DNA of 64,000 nt from JAMHWF01 sp035911095 (GTDB lineage Bacteria > Pseudomonadota > Gammaproteobacteria > Burkholderiales > Burkholderiaceae_C): NCBI GenBank assembly GCA_035911095.1, contig JAMHWF010000070.1, positions 15,199-79,198 of the forward strand, given 5' to 3'. Under the pieces are notes generated by a model. The model was not told the DNA's origin. It worked only from the letters and a program-made list of their open reading frames with translations, and did no database searches. The position numbers were made by a program, and so were the translations under genes. Below are positions 25,005 to 34,715 of this stretch, piece after piece (position 1 is the first letter of the stretch; each line of letters starts with the position of its first letter).

Positions 25005-25931
25005 ATGGAGCTCCGGCAGCTACGCTACTTCGTCCGCGTCTGCGAGCTGGGCAGCATGGGGCGCGCCGCACTCGACCTCGAACTGCAGACCTCGGCGCTG
25101 AGCCAGCAGATCAGCCGGCTCGAATCCGAGCTGTCGACACGCCTGCTGCAACGCACGTCGATCGGCGTCACGCCGACCGATGCCGGCATCGCCTTCCTGC
25201 GCCAGGCCCAGCTCACGCTGCGCCATGCCGATGCCGCCGTGCGCGCGGCCCAGCAGGCACGGCTGGCCGGCCACGTCAGCATCGGGCTCGCCTCGACCAC
25301 CGCGTCGGTGCTCGGCGTGCCGCTGCTGTCCGCAATGGCCGAGCGCTACCCGGACGTGCGCGTGCGCCTGGTCGAAGCGCTGTCGGGCCACCTGGCCGGC
25401 ATGCTCGACGCGCGCCAACTCGACCTGGCGGTGCTGTTCAACGCCGATGCCGGCCGGCGCTGGAGCGTGACGCCGCTGCTCGACGAGAAGCTCTACGTGA
25501 TCGGCGTCGCCGGCCTGCCCGGCATGCCCGCGGGGCGCGAGGTCGGCATCGCCGCGCTCGGCGAGCTGCCGCTGATCCTGCCGAGCCGCCCGCACGGGCT
25601 GCGCGCGCTGGTCGATGCGAGCTTCGCGCTCGCCCACATGACGCCGCGGGTGGTGACCGAGATCGACGGCCTCGCCTTGCTGATGGATGCGGTGCGGGCC
25701 GGGCATGGGGCGACGATCCAGCCCGGCGCCGCGAATGCGCGCATGCGCGACGCGGCGGTCGCCCAGGTGATGGTGGCCGACGCCCATGCGAGCCGACGCA
25801 ACCTGCTCGCCTCGCTCTCCGACGACGAGCTCTCGCCCGCCGCGCTCGGCGCGCGCGTGGTGCTGGCCGGTGTCGCGCGCGCGCTCGTTGAGGGCGGCCA
25901 CTGGGCGGGCGCCACCCTTCACCAAAGCTGA
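25005..25931 (+). CDS. tcuR: LysR-family regulator, probable tcuR
   Basis: This 308-residue LysR protein has an N-terminal winged helix (MELRQLRYFVRVCELGSMG, then SALSQQISRLESELSTRLLQ) and a periplasmic-binding-like effector domain. It lies 80 nt upstream of tcuA in the same direction. In Salmonella a LysR regulator, TcuR, activates tcuABC with tricarballylate as co-inducer, so this gene is the natural candidate. An earlier in-frame Met at 24960 is less likely because MELRQLRYF is the family start. In Salmonella the third gene, tcuC, is a transporter; here it is absent. Confidence 0.75.
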   Translation: MELRQLRYFVRVCELGSMGRAALDLELQTSALSQQISRLESELSTRLLQRTSIGVTPTDAGIAFLRQAQLTLRHADAAVRAAQQARLAGHVSIGLASTTASVLGVPLLSAMAERYPDVRVRLVEALSGHLAGMLDARQLDLAVLFNADAGRRWSVTPLLDEKLYVIGVAGLPGMPAGREVGIAALGELPLILPSRPHGLRALVDASFALAHMTPRVVTEIDGLALLMDAVRAGHGATIQPGAANARMRDAAVAQVMVADAHASRRNLLASLSDDELSPAALGARVVLAGVARALVEGGHWAGATLHQS

Positions 25932-26011
25932 AGGGGCCTGTTGCGGGGCGCGCTGTCGGCGCCGGCCCCGCATCCCTAGAGTCTCCGTACCCCACAAGGA
26001 GACGCAGAAGC

Positions 26012-27415
26012 ATGCTTGACGTCCTGGTCGTGGGCGGCGGCAACGCCGCCCTGTGTGCGGCGCTGATGGCGCGCGAAGCCGGTGCCAGCGTGCTGCTGCT
26101 GGAAGCCTCGCCGCGCAAATGGCGCGGCGGCAACTCGCAGCACACGCGCAACCTGCGCTGCATGCACGACGCGCCGCAGGACGTGCTGGTCGACGCGTAT
26201 CCCGAAGAGGAGTACTGGCAAGACCTGCTGAAGGTGACCGGCGGCATCACCAGCGAGCCGCTGGCGCGGCTGGCCATTCGCGCCTCGTCCAACTGCCGAG
26301 ACTGGATGCGCCGGCACGGCGTGCACTTTCAGCCGCCGCTGTCGGGCGCGCTGCACGTGGCGCGCACCAACGCCTTCTTCATGGGCGGCGGCAAGGCCCT
26401 GGTCAACGCCTACTACCGCAGCGCCGAACGCCTGGGGGTGCAGATCCGCTACGACACGCCGGTCGTCGCGATCGAGCGCGACGGCCGGCGCTTCCTCGCG
26501 GTGCGCACCGCCGCCGGCGAGCGGATCGAGGCCAGGAGCTGCGTGCTCGCCGCCGGCGGCTTCGAGTCCAACCGCGAATGGCTGCGCGAAGCCTGGGGCC
26601 GGAACGAGCGCGGCGAGTGGCCGTCGGACAACTTCCTGATCCGCGGCACGCGCTTCAACCAGGGCGTGCTGCTCAGGCACATGCTCGACGACGGCGCCGA
26701 CGCGATCGGCGACCCGACGCAGGCGCACATGGTGGCGATCGACGCCCGCGCGCCGCTCTACGACGGCGGCATCTGCACCCGCATCGACTGCGTCTCGCTC
26801 GGCGTGGTGGTGAACCGGGACGGCGAGCGCTTCTACGACGAGGGCGAGGACTTCTGGCCGAAGCGCTATGCGATCTGGGGCCGGCTCGTCGCCCACCAGC
26901 CCGGGCAGGTCGCCTATTCGATCATCGACCAGAAGGCGATCGGCCGCTTCATGCCGCCGGTGTTCCCCGGCACCACGGCCGGCACGATCGGCGAGCTGGC
27001 GCAGAAGCTGGCGCTGCCGGCCCATGCGCTGGTCAGGACGGTGGCCGACTTCAACGCCGCCTGCCGGCCGGGCCGCTTCGACCACACCGCGCTCGACGAC
27101 TGCCGCACCCAGGGCCTGGCGACGGAGAAGACGCACTGGGCCCGCCAGCTCGACACGCCGCCCTACTACGGCTACGCGCTGCGCCCGGGCGTGACCTTCA
27201 CCTACCTCGGCCTGAAGGTCGACGAGCACGCGACGGTGCACTACGACGGCGAGCCGAGCCCGAACCTGTTCGTCGCCGGCGAAATGATGGCGGGCAACGT
27301 GCTCGGCAAGGGCTACACCGCCGGCGTGGGCATGTCGATCGGCACCGCCTTCGGGCGCATCGCCGGCACGCGTGCCGCCGCCGCCAGCCAGGGAGCGCGC
27401 CATGCAAGGACTTGA
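26012..27415 (+). CDS. tcuA: FAD-dependent tricarballylate dehydrogenase TcuA
   Basis: TcuA oxidises tricarballylate to cis-aconitate, feeding the citric acid cycle. The 467 residues show the FAD-binding start MLDVLVVGGGNAALCAAL, the flavin-contact loop WRGGNSQHTRNLR and the C-terminal GKGYTAGVGMSIGTAFGRIAG, as in fumarate reductase/KsdD-type flavoproteins. AAGGAG 9 nt before the ATG is a good ribosome binding site. It overlaps tcuB by 14 nt. Related substrates such as other tricarboxylates cannot be excluded. Confidence 0.9.
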   Translation: MLDVLVVGGGNAALCAALMAREAGASVLLLEASPRKWRGGNSQHTRNLRCMHDAPQDVLVDAYPEEEYWQDLLKVTGGITSEPLARLAIRASSNCRDWMRRHGVHFQPPLSGALHVARTNAFFMGGGKALVNAYYRSAERLGVQIRYDTPVVAIERDGRRFLAVRTAAGERIEARSCVLAAGGFESNREWLREAWGRNERGEWPSDNFLIRGTRFNQGVLLRHMLDDGADAIGDPTQAHMVAIDARAPLYDGGICTRIDCVSLGVVVNRDGERFYDEGEDFWPKRYAIWGRLVAHQPGQVAYSIIDQKAIGRFMPPVFPGTTAGTIGELAQKLALPAHALVRTVADFNAACRPGRFDHTALDDCRTQGLATEKTHWARQLDTPPYYGYALRPGVTFTYLGLKVDEHATVHYDGEPSPNLFVAGEMMAGNVLGKGYTAGVGMSIGTAFGRIAGTRAAAASQGARHART

Positions 27416-28580
27416 AGCCCTGGCCCGCGAAGCCGCCGACCTGGCCGAAGGCCGGCCGGCGATCCCGACCCTCACCGCGGGCGAGGCGGAGGTGGACCGC
27501 CAGATGCACATCTGCAATGCCTGCCGCTATTGCGAGGGCTTCTGCGCGGTGTTCCCGGCGATGACGCGCCGGCTCGAGTTCGGCAAGGCCGACATCCACT
27601 ACCTGGCGAACCTGTGCCACAACTGCGGCGCCTGCCTGCACGCCTGCCAGTACGCGCCGCCGCACGAGTTCGGCGTCAACGTGCCGCTCGCGATGGCCGA
27701 GGTGCGGGGCCAGACCTATGTCGACTACGCCTGGCCGCCGGCGCTGGGGCGCCTGTACCAGCGCAACGGCCTGACCCTGTCGGTCGCGCTCGCCGGCGCG
27801 CTGGGCTTCTTCCTCGCGCTGGCGGCGGCGCTGAACGGCGGGCTGTGGGGCGAGAAGGCGGCGGGCAACTTCTACAACATCTTCCCGCACAACCTGCTGG
27901 TCGGCCTGTTCGCGCCGGTGTTCCTGTTCGCCGTCCTCGCGCTGGCGCTCGGGGTGCGCCGCTTCTGGCAGGACGTCACGCCCGCGACCAGCGGCGCGCC
28001 GCTGCACGCGGCCGCCGGCGCCGAGGCCGCCGGCGCGGTGCTGCGCCTGAAGTACCTCGACGGCGGGCACGGCGAGGGCTGCCACAACGAGGACGACGCC
28101 TACACCCTCTCGCGGCGCCGCTTCCACCACTTCACCTTCTACGGCTTCCTGCTCTGCTTCGCGGCGACCAGCGTCGCGACGCTCTACCACTCCCTCGGCC
28201 ATCCGGCGCCCTACGACCTGCCGAGCCTGCCCAAGCTGCTCGGCGCCGCGGGCGGCCTGAGCATGATGGTCGGCACCGCCGGCCTCTGGCGGCTCAACCG
28301 CAGCCGCCACCCGCTGCACGTCGACCCGGCGCAGCGGCCGATGGACCTGGGCTTCATCGCGCTGCTCTTCCTCACCAGCGCGAGCGGCATGGCCCTCTGG
28401 CTGGGCCGCGGCACGCCGGCGCTCGGCCTCCTGCTTTGCCTGCACCTGGGCGCGGTGATGGCGCTCTTCGCCACCCTGCCCTACGGCAAGTTCGCGCACG
28501 GCATCTTCCGCAGCGCCGCCCTGCTGCGCCACGCGGTCGAGAAACGCAGGCCCGACCCGATCGGCCTCGGCGCCGAGTGA
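27402..28580 (+). CDS. tcuB: Tricarballylate utilisation membrane iron-sulfur protein TcuB
   Basis: TcuB reoxidises the FADH2 of TcuA and passes electrons to the quinone pool. The 392-residue protein has two 4Fe-4S/ferredoxin-like motifs (CNACRYCEGFC and CHNCGACLHAC) in the first 90 residues, then about six membrane helices with His residues suited to b-type haems (RRRFHHFTFYGFLLC). The ATG at 27402 has GGGAG upstream and lies inside the end of tcuA, a sign of coupled translation. A GTG ten codons upstream is less likely. Confidence 0.9.
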   Translation: MQGLEALAREAADLAEGRPAIPTLTAGEAEVDRQMHICNACRYCEGFCAVFPAMTRRLEFGKADIHYLANLCHNCGACLHACQYAPPHEFGVNVPLAMAEVRGQTYVDYAWPPALGRLYQRNGLTLSVALAGALGFFLALAAALNGGLWGEKAAGNFYNIFPHNLLVGLFAPVFLFAVLALALGVRRFWQDVTPATSGAPLHAAAGAEAAGAVLRLKYLDGGHGEGCHNEDDAYTLSRRRFHHFTFYGFLLCFAATSVATLYHSLGHPAPYDLPSLPKLLGAAGGLSMMVGTAGLWRLNRSRHPLHVDPAQRPMDLGFIALLFLTSASGMALWLGRGTPALGLLLCLHLGAVMALFATLPYGKFAHGIFRSAALLRHAVEKRRPDPIGLGAE

Positions 28581-28627
28581 CGCCCCGCCACCGCCCGTCC
28601 GCACACACCTCTAGGAAGCGAAAGACC

Positions 28628-29416
<789 letters not shown>

Positions 29417-29449
29417 CGCCTCGCACTGCGACCCCGACGGAGAGCCCCA

Positions 29450-30427
29450 ATGAACACGAAACGCCTGCATGCCGCCGTCGCGGCGTTCCTGACCAGCCTG
29501 GGCTGCATGCTGCCGGCGCCGGCTCCGGCGCAGACATTTCCAGGCAAGCCGGTGACCCTGGTGGTGCCTTTCGCCCCCGGCGGCAACCTCGACGTCGTGG
29601 CCCGCACGCTGGCGCCCGCCCTCGGCCAGGTGCTCGGCCAGACGGTCATCGTCGACAACCGGGCCGGCGGCGGTGGCGCCATCGGCGCGAGCTACGTCGC
29701 GCATGCACAGCCCGACGGGCACACGCTGCTCGTCAGCACGCCCAACGCGCTCGTCGTGTTGCCGCTGCTGACCAGGACGAGCTACACGCTCGGCAGCTTC
29801 GCGTCGGTCGGGCAGGTGGCGAAGACGCCGCTGGTGGTCGTCGTTCAGGGCAAGGGCCCCCACGCCGACATCGGCGCGTTCATGAAAGCGGCGCGCAATG
29901 CCCCAGGGCAGCTGACGGGGGGGCATGCCGGCCCCGGCACGACCAACCACCTCGCGCTGCTGCAACTCGAGCAGGCCGGCAGGCTGAGCGTGACCGCCGT
30001 GCCCTACAAGGGCTCCGCGCCGGCGCTGAGCGACCTGATCGGCGGTCAGATCGACTTCGTCGTCGACCAGCTCACCAGTTCGGCGGCCCAGATCCAGGCC
30101 GGTTCGCTGCGGGCGCTGGCGGTGATGTCGCGCGAACGCGATCCGACCCTGCCGAACGTGCCGACCCTGAGGGAAGCCGGCCTGGCCGACTTCGAGGCCA
30201 CCACCGCCACCGGGCTGCTGGCGCCGGCATCGACGCCGAAGGAAGTCGTCATGACGCTCAACGCCGCCTTGCGCAAGGCGCTGGCCGACGATGCGGTCAG
30301 GCAAAGGCTGATCGCGGTCGGCAGCCCTGGCGAGGCCTCGTCGGCAGCCGAGTGGCAGGCCACCCTCGAGAGGGAAGAAGCCAACGCCAGGCTTCTGGCC
30401 CAGGCCGGCAAGCTCAAGGCCGATTGA
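29450..30427 (+). CDS. Bug/TTT-family periplasmic solute-binding receptor (first)
   Basis: This 325-residue TctC-like receptor has a signal peptide (LHAAVAAFLTSLGCMLPAPAPAQ) and the family motifs PGKPVTLVVPFAPGGNLDVV, NRAGGGGAIGASYVA and VPYKGSAPALSDLIGGQID. Such receptors bind carboxylates and normally deliver them to TctA/TctB membrane proteins; none is in this window. It lies between the aldolase and hydrolase genes, spaced 33 and 10 nt, so it belongs to the tcu operon. The ligand is likely an organic acid. Confidence 0.9.
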   Translation: MNTKRLHAAVAAFLTSLGCMLPAPAPAQTFPGKPVTLVVPFAPGGNLDVVARTLAPALGQVLGQTVIVDNRAGGGGAIGASYVAHAQPDGHTLLVSTPNALVVLPLLTRTSYTLGSFASVGQVAKTPLVVVVQGKGPHADIGAFMKAARNAPGQLTGGHAGPGTTNHLALLQLEQAGRLSVTAVPYKGSAPALSDLIGGQIDFVVDQLTSSAAQIQAGSLRALAVMSRERDPTLPNVPTLREAGLADFEATTATGLLAPASTPKEVVMTLNAALRKALADDAVRQRLIAVGSPGEASSAAEWQATLEREEANARLLAQAGKLKAD

Positions 30428-30437
30428 GGAGCCCGCG

Positions 30438-31340
30438 ATGACCCGCGCCTGCCTGCCGCCGCACGAGACCCATGCGCCACTCGCCTTCCGGCTGCCGCCG
30501 GGCAGCTGCGACTGCCACGCGCATGTCTTCGGGCCCTATGCACGGCATCCGCTGGCCGAGGACCGCAGCTACACGCCCGCTGAGTTCCCCGCCTCGGCCT
30601 ACGCGGCCCACCTGGATCGCTTCGGGCTGGCGTACGGTGTGCTCGTGACGGGCAGCGCCTGCGGCACCGACAACGGCGCGGTGCTCGAGGCGCTGCGGCG
30701 CCACCCGGGCCGTCTTCGCGGCGTCGCCGTGCCGTCGGCCAGCACGACCGACGCCGAGCTGGATGCCTGGCACGACGCGGGCATCCGCGGCGTGCGGGTC
30801 AACCTCTACCGGCGCGACGGCCGCCACGTCTATCGCAACGGCGTGGGCTTGGAGGTGCTCGAGGCGCTGGCACCGCGCCTGGCAGACCGGGGCTGGCATG
30901 CCCAGGTCTGGATCCACGCGCCCGACCTGGTCGAACTCGTGCCGCAGCTGCTGCGCCTCGGCCTGCCCCTGGTGGTCGACCACATGGGGCGCATGGCGGC
31001 GGATCGCGGCGTCGAGGACCCGGGCTTCCGCCTGCTGTGCCGGCTCCTGGCCGAGGGTCATGCCTGGACCAAGATCTCGGGCGCGGACCGCAACACGCGG
31101 CTCGGCCCGCCGTATGCGGACATCGACCCTTATGTCTCGGCGCTGTTGCAGGCCAACGAAGAGCGTGTCGTCTGGGGCAGCGACTGGCCGCACATCAACT
31201 ACTTCGACGCGCGCGAGGTGCCGGACGACGGCGCGCTCGTCAACCTGCTGGCGCGCTGGATGCCGAACGCAGACCAGCGCCGCCGGGTGCTGGTCGACAA
31301 CGCCGCGCGGCTGTACGGCTTCCCCCCGACCCCCGGCTGA
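30438..31340 (+). CDS. Amidohydrolase_2 family metal-dependent hydrolase, PDC-lactonase-like
   Basis: This 300-residue TIM-barrel hydrolase is of the amidohydrolase superfamily, closest in look to LigI, the 2-pyrone-4,6-dicarboxylate lactonase, and related TIM-barrel lactonases. Metal and catalytic residues are visible in CDCHAHVFGP, LVVDHMGRM and VWGSDWPHINYF. It follows the first TTT receptor by 10 nt. Lactone hydrolysis of a carboxylated ring compound or a cyclised tricarboxylate is the most attractive role, but the substrate is inferred from family and context only. Confidence 0.82.
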   Translation: MTRACLPPHETHAPLAFRLPPGSCDCHAHVFGPYARHPLAEDRSYTPAEFPASAYAAHLDRFGLAYGVLVTGSACGTDNGAVLEALRRHPGRLRGVAVPSASTTDAELDAWHDAGIRGVRVNLYRRDGRHVYRNGVGLEVLEALAPRLADRGWHAQVWIHAPDLVELVPQLLRLGLPLVVDHMGRMAADRGVEDPGFRLLCRLLAEGHAWTKISGADRNTRLGPPYADIDPYVSALLQANEERVVWGSDWPHINYFDAREVPDDGALVNLLARWMPNADQRRRVLVDNAARLYGFPPTPG

Positions 31341-31484
31341 GCCCGTCTGCTGGCGATCGGTGAGCCCGCACCGAAGCCCGCCCCGAGCCTTTTCAAAGCA
31401 CAGCGCGCGACACGGCCCGGCAACCCGGCTGCCGGACGTGGCGCCGTCACGCATTCCTTCGCCCCAGCCTCAGGGAGCCCTCGC

Positions 31485-32504
31485 ATGAACCTGAACCCGT
31501 CCGACGACACCCGACCCCTCCCCGCCACCGCCCCGCGGCGGCACCGCCGGGAGCTGGTGCTGGCCGCACTCGCCTGTGCGGCAACCCCGCTCGCGGCGCT
31601 CGCCCAGGCCGCGCCCTGGCCGTCCAAGCCGGTACTCGTCGTCGTCGCCTTCACGCCCGGCGGCACGACGGATGTGCTGGCGCGCTCGGTCGCCGAGAAG
31701 CTCGGCAGCAAGTACAAGCAGGCCTTCGTCATCGACAACAAGCCCGGCGCCGGCGGCAACATCGGCACCGAGTTCGCGGTGCGCGCGCCGGCCGACGGCT
31801 ACACGCTCATCGTCAATTCGGTAGGGCCGATGGCGGTCAACCCCTGGCTCTTCAAGGGCCTGCGCTACGACCCGTTGAAGGACCTGGTGCCGGTGGTGCA
31901 GATCGCCGACGTGCCCAACGTGCTGGTCGTCCACCCCTCCGTGCCGGCGAAGACCTTCGACGAGTTCGTCGCCTACGCCAAGACCCACCCCGGCCAGCTC
32001 AGCTACGGCTCGACCGGCACCGGCACCTCGTCGCACCTGTCGAGCTACATGCTGAGCCGGCGCATCGGTGCCGAGACCGTGCACCTGCCCTACAAGGGCG
32101 CCGGGGCGCTCACCGACCTGCTGGCCGGGCGCCTGCAGTTCATGTTCGCGACGATCCCCTCGGCGATCGCGCACATCCACGCCGGCAAGCTGCGCGCGCT
32201 GGCCGTCTCGAGCGAGACACGCTCGCGCTCGATGCCCGAGGTGCCGACAGTCGCCGAGCGCGGCTTCCCCGGCTTCGCGGCCGGCTCGTGGTTCGGCTTC
32301 TTCGCGCCCAAGGGCACGCCGCAGCCCGTCGTCGACACGCTCAACGCCGCGGTCAACGAGGTGCTGCCTTCGCTCGAGGCGCAGATGGTCCGCGAGGGGG
32401 CGGACCCGGTGGGCGGCAGCGCCGCGCAGTTCGGCCAGTTCACGCGGCGCGAGGCCGAGAAGTGGAAAGTGATCGTCCGCGAATCGGGCGCCACCGCTGA
32501 ATGA
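31485..32504 (+). CDS. Bug/TTT-family periplasmic solute-binding receptor (second)
   Basis: This 339-residue TctC-like receptor is diverged from the one at 29450. It has a longer basic leader (APRRHRRELVLAALACAA) with a signal peptide ending near AALAQA, followed by the motifs PSKPVLVVVAFTPGGTTDVL, NKPGAGGNIGTEFAV and LPYKGAGALTDLLAGRLQ. Its stop overlaps the start of the dehydrogenase gene as ATGA. No TctA/TctB partner is encoded in the window, so uptake must use membrane subunits elsewhere or the receptor may only sense. Confidence 0.9.
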   Translation: MNLNPSDDTRPLPATAPRRHRRELVLAALACAATPLAALAQAAPWPSKPVLVVVAFTPGGTTDVLARSVAEKLGSKYKQAFVIDNKPGAGGNIGTEFAVRAPADGYTLIVNSVGPMAVNPWLFKGLRYDPLKDLVPVVQIADVPNVLVVHPSVPAKTFDEFVAYAKTHPGQLSYGSTGTGTSSHLSSYMLSRRIGAETVHLPYKGAGALTDLLAGRLQFMFATIPSAIAHIHAGKLRALAVSSETRSRSMPEVPTVAERGFPGFAAGSWFGFFAPKGTPQPVVDTLNAAVNEVLPSLEAQMVREGADPVGGSAAQFGQFTRREAEKWKVIVRESGATAE

Positions 32505-33508
32505 GCACCGACACCGGCACCGGTACAGACATGGCACCGCTGCGCATCCTGCTGTCCGAGGCGGCCCGGCTCGAGGCGGGTGCGTCGATCGCGGCCGTGC
32601 TGGGCGCACGGGCCCACCGCTTCGTGTCGCCGGCCCCGGGGGTGGACGCGGATGTCGCCTTCGTCTCGCGCGACGTCACCGGCGCCTCGACCAAGCACCG
32701 GGTGCTGCCGCAGACGCAGGCTTTCTACGACACGCTGCTCGCCGCGCGCGGCCTGCGCTGGGTGCATGTGCATTCGGCGGGCGCCGACCGGCCGGTCTTC
32801 GTCGAGCTGCGCCGGCGGGGCGTCGAACTGAGCACCTCGTCCGGCGCCAATGCGGGCGTCGTCGCGCAGACCGCGGTCGCCGGACTGCTCGCGCTGGCGC
32901 GCCAGCTGCCGCGCCTGATGGCCGCGCAGCGGCGGCACGAATGGGCGCCGCTGCTCGCCAGCGGGCTGCCGCGCGACCTCGAGGGCCAGACCGCGGTGAT
33001 CGTCGGCTGGGGACCGATCGGCCGCCGCATCGCCGCGGTGCTGCAGGCGCTCGGGCTGCGCTGCATCGCCGTGCGCCGCAGTGCCGAGCCGGCCGGCGAA
33101 GGCATCGAGACACTCGCCTTCGAGGACCTCGGCCGCGTGCTGCCGCGCACCGACTGGTTGCTGCTGGCCTGCCCGCTGACCGAGCGCACGCACGGCCTGG
33201 TCGGCGCCGCCGCGCTGGCGCAGCTGCCGGCGCATGCGCAATTGGTCAACGTCGCGCGCGGCGAACTGGTCGACGAGCCGGCGCTGGTCGAGGCGCTGCG
33301 CGACGGCCGCCTGGCCGGCGCCTTCCTCGACGTCTTCGCGCACGAGCCGCTCGCACCCGAGTCGCCGCTGTGGGACCTGGAGCAGGTGATCGCGACGCCG
33401 CACAGCGCCGGCTTCTCGGACGGCAACCGGGCGCGCGTGCTGCGCCTGTTCCTCGACAACCTCGGGTGCTGGCTCGAAGGCCGGCCGCTGCACAACCGGG
33501 TGGCATAG
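32501..33508 (+). CDS. D-2-hydroxyacid dehydrogenase
   Basis: This 335-residue NAD(P)-dependent oxidoreductase belongs to the D-isomer-specific 2-hydroxyacid dehydrogenase family. The dinucleotide loop is VGWGPIGRRIA; catalytic Arg, Glu and His are in LVNVARGELVDE, DVFAHEPL and TPHSAG. The first 110 residues of the substrate domain are less conserved. An Asp/Gly/Thr-rich start (MSTDTGTGTDM) offers a second Met at codon 11. Translationally coupled to the second TTT receptor, suggesting that the imported acid is a 2-hydroxy- or 2-oxoacid. Confidence 0.88.
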   Translation: MSTDTGTGTDMAPLRILLSEAARLEAGASIAAVLGARAHRFVSPAPGVDADVAFVSRDVTGASTKHRVLPQTQAFYDTLLAARGLRWVHVHSAGADRPVFVELRRRGVELSTSSGANAGVVAQTAVAGLLALARQLPRLMAAQRRHEWAPLLASGLPRDLEGQTAVIVGWGPIGRRIAAVLQALGLRCIAVRRSAEPAGEGIETLAFEDLGRVLPRTDWLLLACPLTERTHGLVGAAALAQLPAHAQLVNVARGELVDEPALVEALRDGRLAGAFLDVFAHEPLAPESPLWDLEQVIATPHSAGFSDGNRARVLRLFLDNLGCWLEGRPLHNRVA

Positions 33509-33650
33509 CCCCCGGGCTGGACGGCGCGGCGGCGCCGCCGATATGCGTTGAGCGGCCTTCGTCATGCGCAATGGTCGTTTGCGATGGCTGCAGGCGGCAG
33601 CTACGGTGCGGCTTTCCGCCTCCCGGCGGGAGACGACCGCCATTGCCCCG

Positions 33651-34598
33651 ATGACCGCCGACCGCCTTGCGCCCACCGCCCCCGCCACGCTCGAGATCCG
33701 GCCGCTGCGCGCCGCGAGCGGCAGCACGGGCGACGGCACACCAGGCCAGGTGCCCGACACCCCGGGCGCTGCCGCCCTCGGCGCCGAGGTGCGCGGCCTC
33801 GACCTGTCGCGGCCGCTCGCGGACGCGGACTTCGCCCGCGTCCACCGCGCCCATCTCGACCACCACGTGCTGGTGTTCCGCGACCAGCAGCGCCTGACGC
33901 CCGACGAGCAGATCGCCTTCAGCCGACGCTTCGGCCCGCTGCAGATCCATGTGCTGCACCAGTTCCAGCTCGCGGGGCACCCGGAGATCCTGATCGTCTC
34001 CAACATCCGCGAGCACGGCAAGCCGATCGGCCTCGGCGATGCCGGCCACTACTGGCACTCCGACCTCTCCTACGTCGATCGACCGAGCCTGGGCTCGATG
34101 CTGCTGGCGCAGGAGCTGCCGGCCGAGGGCGGCGACACGCTGTTCGCCGACCAGCACGCGGCCTACGAGGCGCTGCCCGCGGCGCTGAAGCAGGCCGTCG
34201 AGGGCCGGCGCGCCGAGCACTGGTACCTCTGCAAGTACGCCGAGCTGCAGAAGCGCAGCCCCTGGCGGCCCGACCTCAGCGACGAGCAGAAGGCCAAGGT
34301 GCTGCCGGTCGAGCAGCCGGTCGTGCGCACGCACCCGGAGACCGGCCGCCGCGCGCTCTTCGTCAGCGAGCATTTCACGACCCGCATCGTCGGCCTGCCC
34401 GACGACGAGAGCCGCGCGCTGCTCGCCGAGCTCTTCGCCCACAGCACGCAGCCGCGCTTCGTCTACCGCCACCGCTGGCGGGCCGGCGACATGGTGTTCT
34501 GGGACAACCGCTCGGTGATGCACCTTGCCGCCGGCTGTCCGGACGACCAGCGCCGCCGCCTGCACCGCACCACGATCGAGGGCGACCTGGTGTTCTGA
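33651..34598 (+). CDS. TauD/TfdA-family Fe(II)/2-oxoglutarate dioxygenase
   Basis: This 315-residue oxygenase decarboxylates 2-oxoglutarate while hydroxylating a substrate, typical ones being taurine, alkylsulfonates or aryloxyacetates. Iron ligands are His and Asp in YWHSDLSYV and the distal His in SVMHLAAG; the 2-oxoglutarate Arg is in RRLHRTTIEG. Met30 of the open frame (MTADRLAP) is taken as start because the preceding residues do not resemble the family. It precedes an SsuABC/TauABC-type transporter by 117 nt, which supports a sulfonate or related ester as substrate. Confidence 0.87.
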   Translation: MTADRLAPTAPATLEIRPLRAASGSTGDGTPGQVPDTPGAAALGAEVRGLDLSRPLADADFARVHRAHLDHHVLVFRDQQRLTPDEQIAFSRRFGPLQIHVLHQFQLAGHPEILIVSNIREHGKPIGLGDAGHYWHSDLSYVDRPSLGSMLLAQELPAEGGDTLFADQHAAYEALPAALKQAVEGRRAEHWYLCKYAELQKRSPWRPDLSDEQKAKVLPVEQPVVRTHPETGRRALFVSEHFTTRIVGLPDDESRALLAELFAHSTQPRFVYRHRWRAGDMVFWDNRSVMHLAAGCPDDQRRRLHRTTIEGDLVF

Positions 34599-34715
34599 GG
34601 GCCTGAGAGCGCAGCCCCAGCCGTCGCCCGACCGCCTGCCCCTTTCGCCCTTCGCCCTTCCGCCCCTCGTCCTTCAACGCGCCCGGCAGCCGCCGGGCCC
34701 CCCGGAGCCCCACCG